Under the pieces are notes generated by a model that worked only from the letters and a program-made list of their open reading frames with translations, had not been told where the DNA came from and did not search any database. From assembly GCF_036311985.1 (NCBI RefSeq), contig NZ_JAZDCJ010000054.1: a stretch of 39,737 bases of DNA; one strand, written 5' to 3'. A program made the translations under genes and the position numbers. Below are positions 6,998-14,600 of this stretch, in pieces (position 1 is the first letter of the stretch; the number at the start of each line of letters is the position of its first letter). Source of the stretch: JAZDCJ01 sp036311985 (GTDB lineage: Bacteria; Actinomycetota; Actinomycetes; Actinomycetales; Micrococcaceae).

Positions 6998-7540
6998 ATG
7001 AGCACCACGCCCCGCGCCCCGGCCCACGGGGAGCACACCACGCACGGCGTCCCGGCCGGCTACACCTCGCTGACCCCGTTCATCGTCGTCGAGCCGGCGG
7101 CGCAGGCGCTCGAGTTCTACCGGGACGTCTTCGGCGCCACGGTCCTGTCCCGGATGCCCGGGGCCCCGCGCGAGGACGGATCGGAGACCATTTCCCACGC
7201 AGAGCTCGACTTCGGCCACGGCATCCTGCAGCTCGCCGACCCGATGCCCGGGTTGCGCGCCCAGGACGCGGAGCACGTCAGCGGCTCGATCTGCCTCTAC
7301 GTCCCCGACGTCGACGCGGTCTTCGCCGCGGCGGTGGCGCGCGGCGCGACCGTGGTGGAGCCGCCGTCGGACTTCGTCTCGGGCGACCGCTACGCGACCG
7401 TCCTGGACCCGTTCCACCGGCGCTGGGCGGTCATGACGCGGGTCGAGGACCTCTCCCGCGCCGCGTCGGAGGCGCGCGTCAACGCGTGGCTGGCCCAGTA
7501 CCTAGCTGGCCCAGGTACCGACCCGGAGACATCCCCGTGA
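6998..7540 (+). CDS. VOC-superfamily (glyoxalase/PhnB-like) protein
   Basis: A 180-residue protein with the paired beta-alpha-beta-beta-beta modules of the vicinal oxygen chelate fold: LTPFIVVEPAAQALEFYRDVFGA near residues 26-48, FGHGILQLADP in the middle, and DPFHRRWAVMTRVEDLS at the end. This pattern is that of PhnB-like and glyoxalase-like proteins; substrate unknown. AGGAGGATCCCGCC gives a strong ribosome binding site. Its last 62 bp overlap the end of the convergent AraC-type gene. Confidence 0.85.
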   Translation: MSTTPRAPAHGEHTTHGVPAGYTSLTPFIVVEPAAQALEFYRDVFGATVLSRMPGAPREDGSETISHAELDFGHGILQLADPMPGLRAQDAEHVSGSICLYVPDVDAVFAAAVARGATVVEPPSDFVSGDRYATVLDPFHRRWAVMTRVEDLSRAASEARVNAWLAQYLAGPGTDPETSP

Positions 7541-8372
7541 CGGCGGAGAAGTCGCGGGAGAAGTGGGCCTGGTCGGCGTAGTCGAGCGAGTGCGCGAGCC
7601 GGGCCAGGTCCGGTCCGGCGCCGTCGGCGAGGCGGGCCGCGGCCTCCTGCAGGCGGCGGCGCTGGATGAGCCACTTCGGCGTGAGGCCGAGCCGGGCGCG
7701 GACCAGGCGCTGCAGCGTGCGCTCGCCGATCTCGAACCGGGCGGCGAGCTCCCGCACCCGCAGCAGCGCCGGGTCCGCTTCCACCTCCTCCGCGATCCGG
7801 TTCACGAGCGCCCCTTCCGGGTCCGCCCCGTCCGGGAGCCGCGCGGCGAGCCAGTCCTCGAAGGGCCGGGCGTACGACGCCGGGGCCACCCTCCCGTCGT
7901 CGTCTTCCGGGGCGCCGGTGGTGCCGCCGTGCGCGCGACCGGCCGCGCCGGCGTCGTCCCCGTCCAGCCCCAGCGGCAGCAGCGCGGCGATGTCGGGTCC
8001 GGCCGTGAAGCCGATGGCGGCGGCGGGCCGGCCCGAGTCGGCGAGCCGGGGCATCGGCACGTCGGAGAGCAGGGCCCCCGCGGCCGGCTGGAGCAGGACG
8101 CCGAAGGCGGTGCCGCGCCCGGCCAGGCGCCGTGTGGAGAGCCCGGTGACGGGTCCGTAGAGCATGCCCTCGGCGCCCGCGCCCGTCTCCACGACGAGGT
8201 TGCAGCTGGGGTAGGTCAGGACGCGTTGGACCTGGACGGCGCCGTCGGGGACGTCCCAGCGGGCACTCCAGTAGTGCCGCACGAGTCCGGCGAGGTGCGC
8301 CGGGGGAGCCGCGCGCGTCACGACGGCGCGCCCGGGGCCGAGGGGCTGCAGGGGTCCGCGCGCGGAGGTCAT
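7479..8372 (-). CDS. AraC-family regulator with N-terminal DUF6597-like domain
   Basis: A 297-residue protein. The first ~150 residues (with VRHYWSARWDVP, VLTYPSCNLVVE and GVLLQPAAGALL) form the effector domain common in AraC proteins of this size. A polar linker follows, then two C-terminal HTH units (LAARFEIGERTLQRLVRARLGLTPKWLIQRRRL and LAHSLDYADQAHFSRDFSAVTGMSPGRY). Start chosen at the ATG before TSARGPL. It is convergent with the VOC gene and overlaps it by 62 bp. The linker carries one exact copy of the dispersed 14-mer and one degenerate one. Confidence 0.85.
   Translation of the reverse strand: MTSARGPLQPLGPGRAVVTRAAPPAHLAGLVRHYWSARWDVPDGAVQVQRVLTYPSCNLVVETGAGAEGMLYGPVTGLSTRRLAGRGTAFGVLLQPAAGALLSDVPMPRLADSGRPAAAIGFTAGPDIAALLPLGLDGDDAGAAGRAHGGTTGAPEDDDGRVAPASYARPFEDWLAARLPDGADPEGALVNRIAEEVEADPALLRVRELAARFEIGERTLQRLVRARLGLTPKWLIQRRRLQEAAARLADGAGPDLARLAHSLDYADQAHFSRDFSAVTGMSPGRYLGQLGTGPATR
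7874..7887 (+). repeat. dispersed 14-mer copy 2 (exact)
   Basis: Exact copy in the linker of the AraC-type gene. The gene runs on the other strand and reads it as APAS. A two-mismatch relative lies nearby at 7944-7957 in opposite orientation. Confidence 0.75.
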
Positions 8373-8420
8373 GGGGCCATCGTCGCAGGCGGTCCGCCCC
8401 GCGGGGAAGGACGGCGCCGC

Positions 8421-8426
8421 TAGGCT
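8421..8426 (+). promoter_or_regulatory. -10 hexamer TAGGCT for the membrane protein at 8453
   Basis: TAGGCT lies 26 bp before the ATG, with GAAGGAGCC as ribosome binding site between them. It is in the divergent region with the AraC-type gene. Confidence 0.45.
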
Positions 8427-8452
8427 GGCGGTGACGAGCGAAGGAGCCCCGC

Positions 8453-9619
8453 ATGGACACCGAATCGACCCTGCTGTTCGCCCTGGGCCTGACCGTGGCG
8501 GGCGCCCCGGCCCTGTGGTTCGGGATCCAGTGCTACCGGGGGCTGTGGCGCCCATGGAACGTGTTCATGGCCTACCTCGGCCCGGCGCTGGCCTGGATGG
8601 GCGGCGGTCTCCTCGTGGTGGCCGCGGCCGTCTGGATCGCGTGGGGCGCCGCGGTGGCCGGATCGGTCCCGGCGCCGGACGGCACGGCGTGGCAGTGGGC
8701 AAGCACGGGACTCGGCGCCCTCGGCGCGGTGGGCGTCGTGGCCGGCGTCGTGTTCGCGTACTGGTGGATGCCCGCCGGGCTGCGTCCGTCGTGGATCCGC
8801 CAGATCGAGGGGCTGGAGCCCGTCCGCGCCGCCGACGGGACGCCCGCCCGGCTGCCGGCGTGGACGCTCGCCTCGTCCGCGGGCCCCGGCCGGGAGACAG
8901 GTGCGCCGGGTGGGCCGGGAACGACGCCGGGGCCCCACCTGCGCGCCTCGGCGGGACCCGTGCTGGACCAGCACCAAGTCGACCTGCTGTGGCGGAACTT
9001 CGCGGCGAGGGCGCCCGCGCGGGCCGTCGCGGACGGTTCGGTGGGCCCCCTGCTCGAGGCCGGGCTCATCGGGCGCGACGGCCGGGCGACACCGGAGGGG
9101 CTGCTGCTGACGCAGCCGCGGCGGACGCCGTCGTGCGTGCTCCACGTCCTCGAGACCGTGCCCGGCCCCGCGGGACAGGCGGTGACGGCGCGCGAGCTGC
9201 GCGCCGACGTCGGACCCCCCGGGCACGCGTGCGTGTTCTGGCAGGAGGAGCGCTGGCCGGCGGACCAGTCGCAGGCGGAGGACGCGCGCCCGGTCGCCGC
9301 GCGGCTGGGGCTGAGCGGCGGGCCCGGCCGCAAGCGGCTCGAGAACACGCCCTACCGCGTCGACGCCGTGGCGGCGGCCGGACTCCCGGCCGCGGTGGCC
9401 TCCTTCGCGCAGGCCGGCGCGCAGGCCGGGGTCGGGGCGGAGGCCATGGTCGAGGGGACGCGTTGGCGGCTCGTGACCGATGCCGGCGTGGAGGTCCTCT
9501 GGCAGTACCGCGACGGCGCGCTCCGCGGCCCCGACGGCCTCGCCCTGGACCCGGGCGAGCTCGAGGCGAGGATCGCCGCCGTCGTGCCGCCGGTCCCGCC
9601 GGGCGTCAGTCGAAGGTGA
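8453..9619 (+). CDS. unknown membrane protein with soluble C-terminal half
   Basis: A 388-residue protein. Three hydrophobic segments lie in the first ~110 residues (LLFALGLTVAGAPALWFGIQ, AWMGGGLLVVAAAVWIAWG, GLGALGAVGVVAGVVFAYWW). After a Pro/Gly-rich linker, the rest is soluble and includes NTPYRVDAVAAAG and DAGVEVLWQYRDGAL. No catalytic motif is seen and I do not recognise the family. The linker carries an exact copy of the dispersed 14-mer. Its end overlaps the end of the dehydrogenase pseudogene by 14 bp. Confidence 0.75.
   Translation: MDTESTLLFALGLTVAGAPALWFGIQCYRGLWRPWNVFMAYLGPALAWMGGGLLVVAAAVWIAWGAAVAGSVPAPDGTAWQWASTGLGALGAVGVVAGVVFAYWWMPAGLRPSWIRQIEGLEPVRAADGTPARLPAWTLASSAGPGRETGAPGGPGTTPGPHLRASAGPVLDQHQVDLLWRNFAARAPARAVADGSVGPLLEAGLIGRDGRATPEGLLLTQPRRTPSCVLHVLETVPGPAGQAVTARELRADVGPPGHACVFWQEERWPADQSQAEDARPVAARLGLSGGPGRKRLENTPYRVDAVAAAGLPAAVASFAQAGAQAGVGAEAMVEGTRWRLVTDAGVEVLWQYRDGALRGPDGLALDPGELEARIAAVVPPVPPGVSRR
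8921..8934 (+). repeat. dispersed 14-mer copy 3 (exact)
   Basis: Exact copy in the linker between the membrane and soluble halves of the unknown protein, read as TTPG. GTGGGCC and GGCCCCAC flank it as an imperfect inverted repeat. Confidence 0.75.
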
Positions 9620-10312
9620 CGACGACCTTGTCGGCCGCGTCCGGCGTCTTGGCCAGTTCGAGGGCCTCGAGCGCCCGGTCGAACGGCAGCGTGTGGCTGA
9701 CGATGTGGGCGTAGCGCTCCCAGTTCTCGACGATGTCGTCCGTGACGTCGAAGATCTCCGTCGGGTAGCCGACCGACCACACGATGTTCAGCTCGGTCGT
9801 CAGGATGCCCCCGAAGTCGATCTCCACGGGCTTCTTGTGGACGGCGACGACGCCGAGCGTGGCGCCGTGCTTGGCGAGCCCCGTGGCCGTCTGGACGACG
9901 CCGGCCACGCCCGCGGCGTCGAGGAAGACGTCCGTTCCGGAACGGGTGCCGTGGACCAGGGCGCTCCGGCCGTCGCCATGGAGTTCGACGAGCCGGGCGG
10001 CCACGTCCTCCTCGGCGGAGTTGATGACGGCGTCCGCACCGATCGTGAGGGCCTTCTCGAGGCGCGAGGCGACGATGTCCACGACAACGATGTGGCCGGC
10101 CCCGCGGCGACGTGCCAGGGGATCTCCTTCGGGACGACCTTGAGCTGGCGGCCGGGCTCGAAGTCCCGGACGAGCACGTACTCGGACAGCGCCCCTTGCG
10201 CCCCGCCGGACCCGAGCAGCCCGTCGGAGAACGCCATCGTGTCGACGACGACGTGGTCGCCGACCTCGACCCACGAATTCTCGTCGGCTCCCGTGACGTA
10301 GACGGACCTCAT
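9606..10312 (-). pseudogene. decayed zinc-type medium-chain dehydrogenase
   Basis: Two frames together encode pieces of a medium-chain (polyol/idonate/butanediol-like) dehydrogenase. From 10312 the first frame reads MRSVYVTGADENSWVE then VGDHVVVD, joining a typical N-terminus to a strand that normally lies ~70 residues later, so the catalytic zinc region is missing. Near 10106 the reading must shift frame: after IPWHVAA the match continues only in another frame as GAGHIVVVDIV, so the segment with the Rossmann glycine motif is also lost. The last ~165 residues look intact. Such a protein could bind neither zinc nor NAD normally. It faces a LacI-type regulator, presumably its former controller. 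Confidence 0.75.
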
Positions 10313-10366
10313 GATGGCTTCCTTCCTGCGGGGGTGGGGCGCCGGACGACGCCATGGCCGACTGGA

Positions 10367-10388
10367 GTCACTAAATCGAATTAGTAAC
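10367..10388. promoter_or_regulatory. LacI-type operator centred on TCGA
   Basis: A 22-bp near-palindrome whose core is ACTAA-N6-TTAGT with central TCGA, lying between the dehydrogenase pseudogene and the LacI gene. A central CG and A/T-rich arms are usual for LacI-family sites. It starts 36 bp upstream of the LacI GTG. Confidence 0.7.
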
Positions 10389-10402
10389 CGTAGTCTGGTG
10401 CG

Positions 10403-11353
10403 GTGGACATCGAACGGGACAGGGCGCGCGCGACCGCCAAGGACGTCGCCAGGGAGAGCGGGGTCTCGCCGTCGACCGTCAGCTTCGTGCTCAACGAGAC
10501 GCCCGGCCAGACGATCCCCGCCGACACGCAGGAGCGCGTGCGCGCGGCCGCGCGGCGGCTCGGCTACACGCCGCACCGGATCGCCCGGGCGCTGCGCGAA
10601 GGCGCGTCGCGGATGGTGGTGCTGAACACGGCGGGGGTTCCCTCCGGGCGCGGCCTCGGCGGATTCATCGCGGGGCTGGATGACGAGCTGCGCCGGCTGG
10701 ACCACATCCTGCTGGTCACGCATCGCCGCGATGCGGACTCCCTGACGCGGGAGGTCATCCAGGCGTTCGCCCCCCGCGCCGTCCTCGATCTCGCGGCCGT
10801 CTTCGACGGAAGCGAGGAGTCGGGGTGGGAGGGGGGGTGGGTCGACGGGATGGCGGTGCACACCCTGGCCCAACTGCGGTATCTCGCCGAACGCGGGCAT
10901 CGCCACATCGCCCTGGCCTGCCCCCGGGACGACATCGACGAACGGGTCGTCTCGCTGCGTCTCTCGCACGCCCGCCGGGCCGCGCAGTCGCTCGGCCTGC
11001 CCGAGCCCGGATTGGTCGTGGTGGGCCCGTCGCGCGACGAAGCGGTCGCCGCCCTGGCCCGGATGCGGCGTGAGCGGCCGTCGGTGACGGCGATCGCGGC
11101 GTTCAACGACGACACCGCCCTGCTCGCCCTCACCGCCCTTCGCGACCTCGGGATGTCCGTGCCGTCCGAGCTCTCCGTCATGGGGTTCGACGAGGGTCCG
11201 CACGGGGCGATCTGGCAACCGTCCCTGACCACGCTCCGCATCGACGCGGAGGCCTACGGCCGCCGTGCGGCGCGCCGCGCACTGGGGCTGGAGGCGGAGG
11301 GTGTGCCGTCCGACGGGACGGGGTCGACGATCGTTCGCCGCGAGTCCGCCTGA
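10403..11353 (+). CDS. LacI-family transcriptional repressor
   Basis: A 316-residue protein with GTG start. The N-terminal HTH and hinge helix are typical: TAKDVARESGVSPSTVSFVLNETPGQ, then ERVRAAARRLGYTPHRIARALREG. The periplasmic-binding-like sensor domain follows, ending with AIAAFNDDTALLALTALRDLG and the conserved SVMGFDE. It is divergent from the decayed dehydrogenase and very likely binds the operator at 10367-10388. With its neighbour broken, it may control only itself here or have targets elsewhere. Effector unknown; a sugar acid or polyol is a guess from the neighbour. Confidence 0.9.
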   Translation: MDIERDRARATAKDVARESGVSPSTVSFVLNETPGQTIPADTQERVRAAARRLGYTPHRIARALREGASRMVVLNTAGVPSGRGLGGFIAGLDDELRRLDHILLVTHRRDADSLTREVIQAFAPRAVLDLAAVFDGSEESGWEGGWVDGMAVHTLAQLRYLAERGHRHIALACPRDDIDERVVSLRLSHARRAAQSLGLPEPGLVVVGPSRDEAVAALARMRRERPSVTAIAAFNDDTALLALTALRDLGMSVPSELSVMGFDEGPHGAIWQPSLTTLRIDAEAYGRRAARRALGLEAEGVPSDGTGSTIVRRESA

Positions 11354-11461
11354 AGGCCCGGCGGCGGGGGCCGCTCCGATGCCCCCGCAGCCCTCCGACG
11401 CTGGCGTCCCCGCGGCCCCGCGTCCGCGAGGCATGGGGACGCGGCCGCCACCCTCCCCAAG

Positions 11462-11483
11462 ATACCCCTGGAGGGTATATAGT
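11462..11483 (+). promoter_or_regulatory. CsoR-like operator overlapping -10 TATAGT
   Basis: ATACCC-CTGGA-GGGTAT (11462-11478) is a perfect 6-bp inverted repeat of the G/C-tract type bound by CsoR-family copper repressors. Its last base is the first of the -10 hexamer TATAGT (11478-11483). The downstream gene is a DUF305 lipoprotein. No csoR gene is in the window. Confidence 0.6.
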
Positions 11484-11531
11484 CGTCGGTGCCGTCCGCG
11501 GCATGCCAGCGCCACCGACCCCGAGGAAGCC

Positions 11532-12071
11532 ATGACGCGCCTGATCCGCGCCCTGCCCGCCGTCCTGTTCGCCCTGCTGATCGCGGGGTGCTCGGCCGGG
11601 CCATCCGCCGACGCCGGGCACAACGACGCCGACGTGGCGTTCGCGCAGATGATGATCCCGCACCACGAACAGGCCATCGAGATGAGCGAGACGGTCCTCG
11701 GCAAGGACGGGCTGGACCCCCGGATCCGCGAACTGGCCGTCGACATCAAGGCCGCCCAGGGGCCGGAGATCGGCCAGCTCAAGGCCATGCTCGGGCGGTG
11801 GGGCGAGCCGGAGGAGGGGCACGCCGGGCACGGCGGGCACATGGACGGCATGATGACCCCCGGGCAGCTCGCCGAGCTCGGGTCCGCCGACGCCGCCGCT
11901 GCCGGGCCGCTCTTCCTGGAGCAGATGATCGCCCATCACGAGGGCGCCGTGGAGATGGCCCGCACCCAGCTCGATGACGGGCAGGACCCGGAGGCGCTCG
12001 AGCTGGCCGGGAAGGTCATCGAGGACCAGGAATCGGAGATCGCCCTGATGGAGGAGCTGCTCGGCCGGTAG
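11532..12071 (+). CDS. DUF305 lipoprotein
   Basis: A 179-residue exported protein. MTRLIRALPAVLFALLIAGC is a lipoprotein signal with Cys20 as the lipidation site. Two DUF305 modules carry the hallmark di-His motifs MMIPHHEQAIEM (about 42-53) and QMIAHHEGAVEMA (about 136-148), with a His/Met/Gly-rich linker (EEGHAGHGGHMDGMM) between them. DUF305 proteins are often found in copper-resistance loci, and the CsoR-like site upstream supports a metal role, probably binding copper outside the membrane; that role is inference. Its last 56 bp overlap the convergent MFS gene. Confidence 0.9.
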   Translation: MTRLIRALPAVLFALLIAGCSAGPSADAGHNDADVAFAQMMIPHHEQAIEMSETVLGKDGLDPRIRELAVDIKAAQGPEIGQLKAMLGRWGEPEEGHAGHGGHMDGMMTPGQLAELGSADAAAAGPLFLEQMIAHHEGAVEMARTQLDDGQDPEALELAGKVIEDQESEIALMEELLGR

Positions 12072-13350
12072 CCGGCGTCGTCTCGTCCTCGAGGCAGGCG
12101 CCGCGCTCCAGCACCCACGCGCTCGCGGCGACCACCACGGTGCTGCCCAGCAGCAGGGCGAGCGGCAGCGTCCACGTGCCCGTCGCCTCGCGCAGCACTC
12201 CGACCACGAGCGGCCCCAGGGCCCCGGTGCCGTACCCGAACGCCTGCACGAACCCGCTGAGCGCCACCGTGCCCTCCGCGGTCCGGGTCCGGAAGTTCAC
12301 GAGCGCGAGGCACAGAGGGAAGAACGCGCTGCCCGTCCCGATGCACGCCGTCCAGACGAGCGGCGCCGCGCCCGGCGCGGCGATGAGCCCCGCGTAGCCG
12401 GCCGCCATGAGGACCAGGGCCGCGATCAGGTAGGACCTCAGCCGCACCCGGTGGGCCGCGAGGCCCGGGGCGGTCAGCGACGGCAGGATCCCGATCATGC
12501 CGAACAGCGCCAAGAGCCCTCCGGCGCCGGCCCGTGAGGCCCCCGCCGTCTCGGCCATGATGAGCGGAAGCCACGCCATGGCGGCGTAGGCGTGCGTCGC
12601 GGCGAGCGCGAACAGCGCGGCGATGGCCCATGCGGTGGGGGAGCGCCATGCCGGGCCGGGGACGACGCCGGGGCCCGGCTGCCGCCCGGACGCCGCCTTC
12701 GGCTCGGGTCCGGTGAGTGGGCGCCGCCGGTGGGGGAGGAGGACCGCCCCGAACCAGAGGACGGCCGCGGCTGCGGCCGCGACGGCCCAGACGGCGAGCG
12801 AGGCGCGCCATCCGGCGGCATCGGTGACGGGCACGCCGAGCAGTGCCGGGCCGCCGGTTCCGAGCGACATCGCCACGACGTAGAGCGACGTCGCCGTGCC
12901 GATCCGGTTCCGGAAATTCCGTCGCACGATCGGCGGCAGGAGCACGTTGGCCACGCCGACGCCGGCGAGGGCCAGGACCGTTCCGGCGAGGAAGGCGACC
13001 GGCCCGTCCGCGACGACGCGCACGGCGTGGCCGGCCGCCATGACGGCGAGCGCCACGCCCATGGCCGCGTCGAGCCCGGCCCGCCGGGCGATGAGCGGTG
13101 AGGCGAGCGCGAACACGGCGAAGGCGACCGGCGGCAGGGCGCCGAGGATCCCGAATCCGAGCGTCCCGAGCCCCAGTTCCGCGTCCACCTCGGCGGCGAC
13201 GGGGGAGACGGCGGCGATCACCGTGCGGGCGTTCAGCGCGGCGAAGACGACGGCGGCCGCCACCATCCAGGTCCGGCTCCCCCGCAGCGCGGACGGGCGC
13301 GGTGGCGGGCTCACGCGGTGCGGCGTGGCGGGGGTGGTTCGGTCGGTCAC
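12016..13350 (-). CDS. MFS transporter, CynX/NimT-like
   Basis: A 444-residue protein with 12 predicted helices. GTG start chosen because GAAGGAGCCCCGCC stands just before it. The first helix (MVAAAVVFAALNARTVIAAVSPV) and the conserved FRNRIGTATSLYVVAMSLG resemble CynX/NimT-type exporters (cyanate, nitroimidazole-like substrates). The central loop is long and Pro-rich and holds an exact 14-mer copy. It converges on and overlaps the DUF305 gene. Substrate unknown. Confidence 0.85.
   Translation of the reverse strand: MTDRTTPATPHRVSPPPRPSALRGSRTWMVAAAVVFAALNARTVIAAVSPVAAEVDAELGLGTLGFGILGALPPVAFAVFALASPLIARRAGLDAAMGVALAVMAAGHAVRVVADGPVAFLAGTVLALAGVGVANVLLPPIVRRNFRNRIGTATSLYVVAMSLGTGGPALLGVPVTDAAGWRASLAVWAVAAAAAAVLWFGAVLLPHRRRPLTGPEPKAASGRQPGPGVVPGPAWRSPTAWAIAALFALAATHAYAAMAWLPLIMAETAGASRAGAGGLLALFGMIGILPSLTAPGLAAHRVRLRSYLIAALVLMAAGYAGLIAAPGAAPLVWTACIGTGSAFFPLCLALVNFRTRTAEGTVALSGFVQAFGYGTGALGPLVVGVLREATGTWTLPLALLLGSTVVVAASAWVLERGACLEDETTPATGRAAPPSGRSPIPGPR
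12662..12675 (+). repeat. dispersed 14-mer copy 4 (exact)
   Basis: Exact copy in the central cytoplasmic loop of the CynX-like MFS gene, read on the opposite strand as GPGVV. It is enclosed by a perfect 7-bp inverted repeat, CCGGGCC / GGCCCGG. Confidence 0.75.
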
Positions 13351-13458
13351 GGCGGGGCTCCTTCGCACGCCCCGGGGTCTCGGTTCGGCGGGGCGCCATG
13401 ACCAGCACACCAGTTCCGTCGGCGCCGCGGCAGGGTCTGCGAGTGCCCCGTTGCCCGG

Positions 13459-13464
13459 TAGGGT
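13459..13464 (+). promoter_or_regulatory. -10 hexamer TAGGGT for popT-like gene
   Basis: TAGGGT lies 37 bp before the TTG start of the DUF368 gene, with GAAAGAG as ribosome binding site. Confidence 0.4.
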
Positions 13465-13501
13465 TGAGGGGCACCAGCGACCGGCCACCGAAAGAGCTCC
13501 C

Positions 13502-14569
13502 TTGGCACATCCTCCCGCAGACCGGCCCTCCGGCCGCCCGGATCCCGAACTCCTCCGCAACCCGGACCTCGAGCCCGATCCGGACGCGCGCGCGGCCCTC
13601 CTCGACGCGGCCGCCGCCGAGGCGAGGGAGCGGCGCAAAGCCCGCCCGGCCGTCGAAATCCTCCTCAACGCCCTGCGCGGCCTCCTCATCGGCGCCGTGG
13701 AGACCATGCCCGGCGTCAGCGGCGGCACCGTGGCCCTCGTGGTCAAGGTCTACGAGCGGCTCATCGACTCCGCGACCGCCCTCCTCGGCGGCCTCGTGCT
13801 CCTGACCACCTCGCTGTGGAAGGACAAGGAGCACGCCGCGCGCGGGCGGGCGCGGCTGCGCGAGGTCGAATGGCTGCTCGTCGCGCCCCTGCTCGCCGCC
13901 ATGCTGGTCGGCGCCGTCACCATGGCCGACGTCATGGAGACCCTCCTGCACGAGCACCCCGTGATGGTCCGGGCGGCGTTCTTCGGCATGGTCGCCGCGT
14001 CCCTGCTGATCCCCGTGCGCCTGGCTGGCACCTGGCGGTTGCGGGACGTCGCGATCTCCGTCGCGGGCGCCGTGCTGGCCGGCTTCGCCGTGTCCCTGCC
14101 GCCGCAGACCCTCGAGCCCACGCCGCTCATCATCGTCGTCACCGCGGCCGTCGCCGTCTGCGCGCTCGCCCTGCCGGGGCTCTCCGGGTCCTTCCTGCTG
14201 CTGTCCTTCGGGATGTACGAGCCGACGCTGTCGGCGGTCAACAACCGCGACTTCGGCCACCTCGCCTGGTTCTTCGGCGGCGCGGCGCTGGGCGGCGTCG
14301 CGATCGTGTTCTTCCTGCGCTGGCTCCTGCACCACTACCACCACGCCACCATGGTCGTGGTCACCGGGCTCATGGCCGGCGGGCTGCGGGCCCTGTGGCC
14401 GTGGCAGGACGAGGACCGCAACTTCGTCGCCGCGGGCGCCGGGGAGGCGTTCCCGGCCGGCATCCTCGCGCTCGCCGGCGCCGGGATCGTGCTCCTGGCG
14501 ATCTGGCTCGAGGCACGCCACACCGCGAAGGCCCGGGCCGAGGCCGAGGCGCGGGTCCTGGAGGGCTGA
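13502..14569 (+). CDS. popT: DUF368 membrane protein, PopT-type undecaprenyl-phosphate translocase
   Basis: A 355-residue protein. After a charged ~55-residue N-terminal region comes the DUF368 signature RGLLIGAVETMPGVSGGTVALV (about residues 60-81), matched by a second repeat-like LALPGLSGSFLLLSFGMY (about 222-239). Multiple membrane helices follow. DUF368 proteins (PopT) and DedA proteins were identified as undecaprenyl-phosphate carriers that return the lipid carrier across the membrane for cell-wall synthesis; this is family knowledge. TTG start chosen because GAAAGAG lies just upstream and no ATG precedes the conserved part. It stands alone on its strand. Confidence 0.85.
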   Translation: MAHPPADRPSGRPDPELLRNPDLEPDPDARAALLDAAAAEARERRKARPAVEILLNALRGLLIGAVETMPGVSGGTVALVVKVYERLIDSATALLGGLVLLTTSLWKDKEHAARGRARLREVEWLLVAPLLAAMLVGAVTMADVMETLLHEHPVMVRAAFFGMVAASLLIPVRLAGTWRLRDVAISVAGAVLAGFAVSLPPQTLEPTPLIIVVTAAVAVCALALPGLSGSFLLLSFGMYEPTLSAVNNRDFGHLAWFFGGAALGGVAIVFFLRWLLHHYHHATMVVVTGLMAGGLRALWPWQDEDRNFVAAGAGEAFPAGILALAGAGIVLLAIWLEARHTAKARAEAEARVLEG

Positions 14570-14585
14570 GCGGGAGGGCTCCGGG

Positions 14586-14600
14586 GCCGGGCTACCCGGC
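14586..14600. terminator. convergent hairpin containing a stop codon
   Basis: GCCGGG-CTA-CCCGGC is a perfect 6-bp stem. The 3-nt loop is the stop codon of the hydrolase on the minus strand. It lies between convergent gene ends and may serve both. Confidence 0.5.

Noticed and set aside
8801..9600. Alternative long frames on both strands in the 8.4-9.7 kb region
   Set aside because: The frame starting at 8453 has a -10, a ribosome site and clear membrane helices; the others are Arg/Pro-rich shadows.
9896..9909. ACGACGCCGGCCAC and the similar word at 17506 as further copies of the 14-mer
   Set aside because: They differ at two or more core bases and lie in conserved coding parts (dehydrogenase AGVAGVV, ACR3 GVVGPLIE) explained by the protein.
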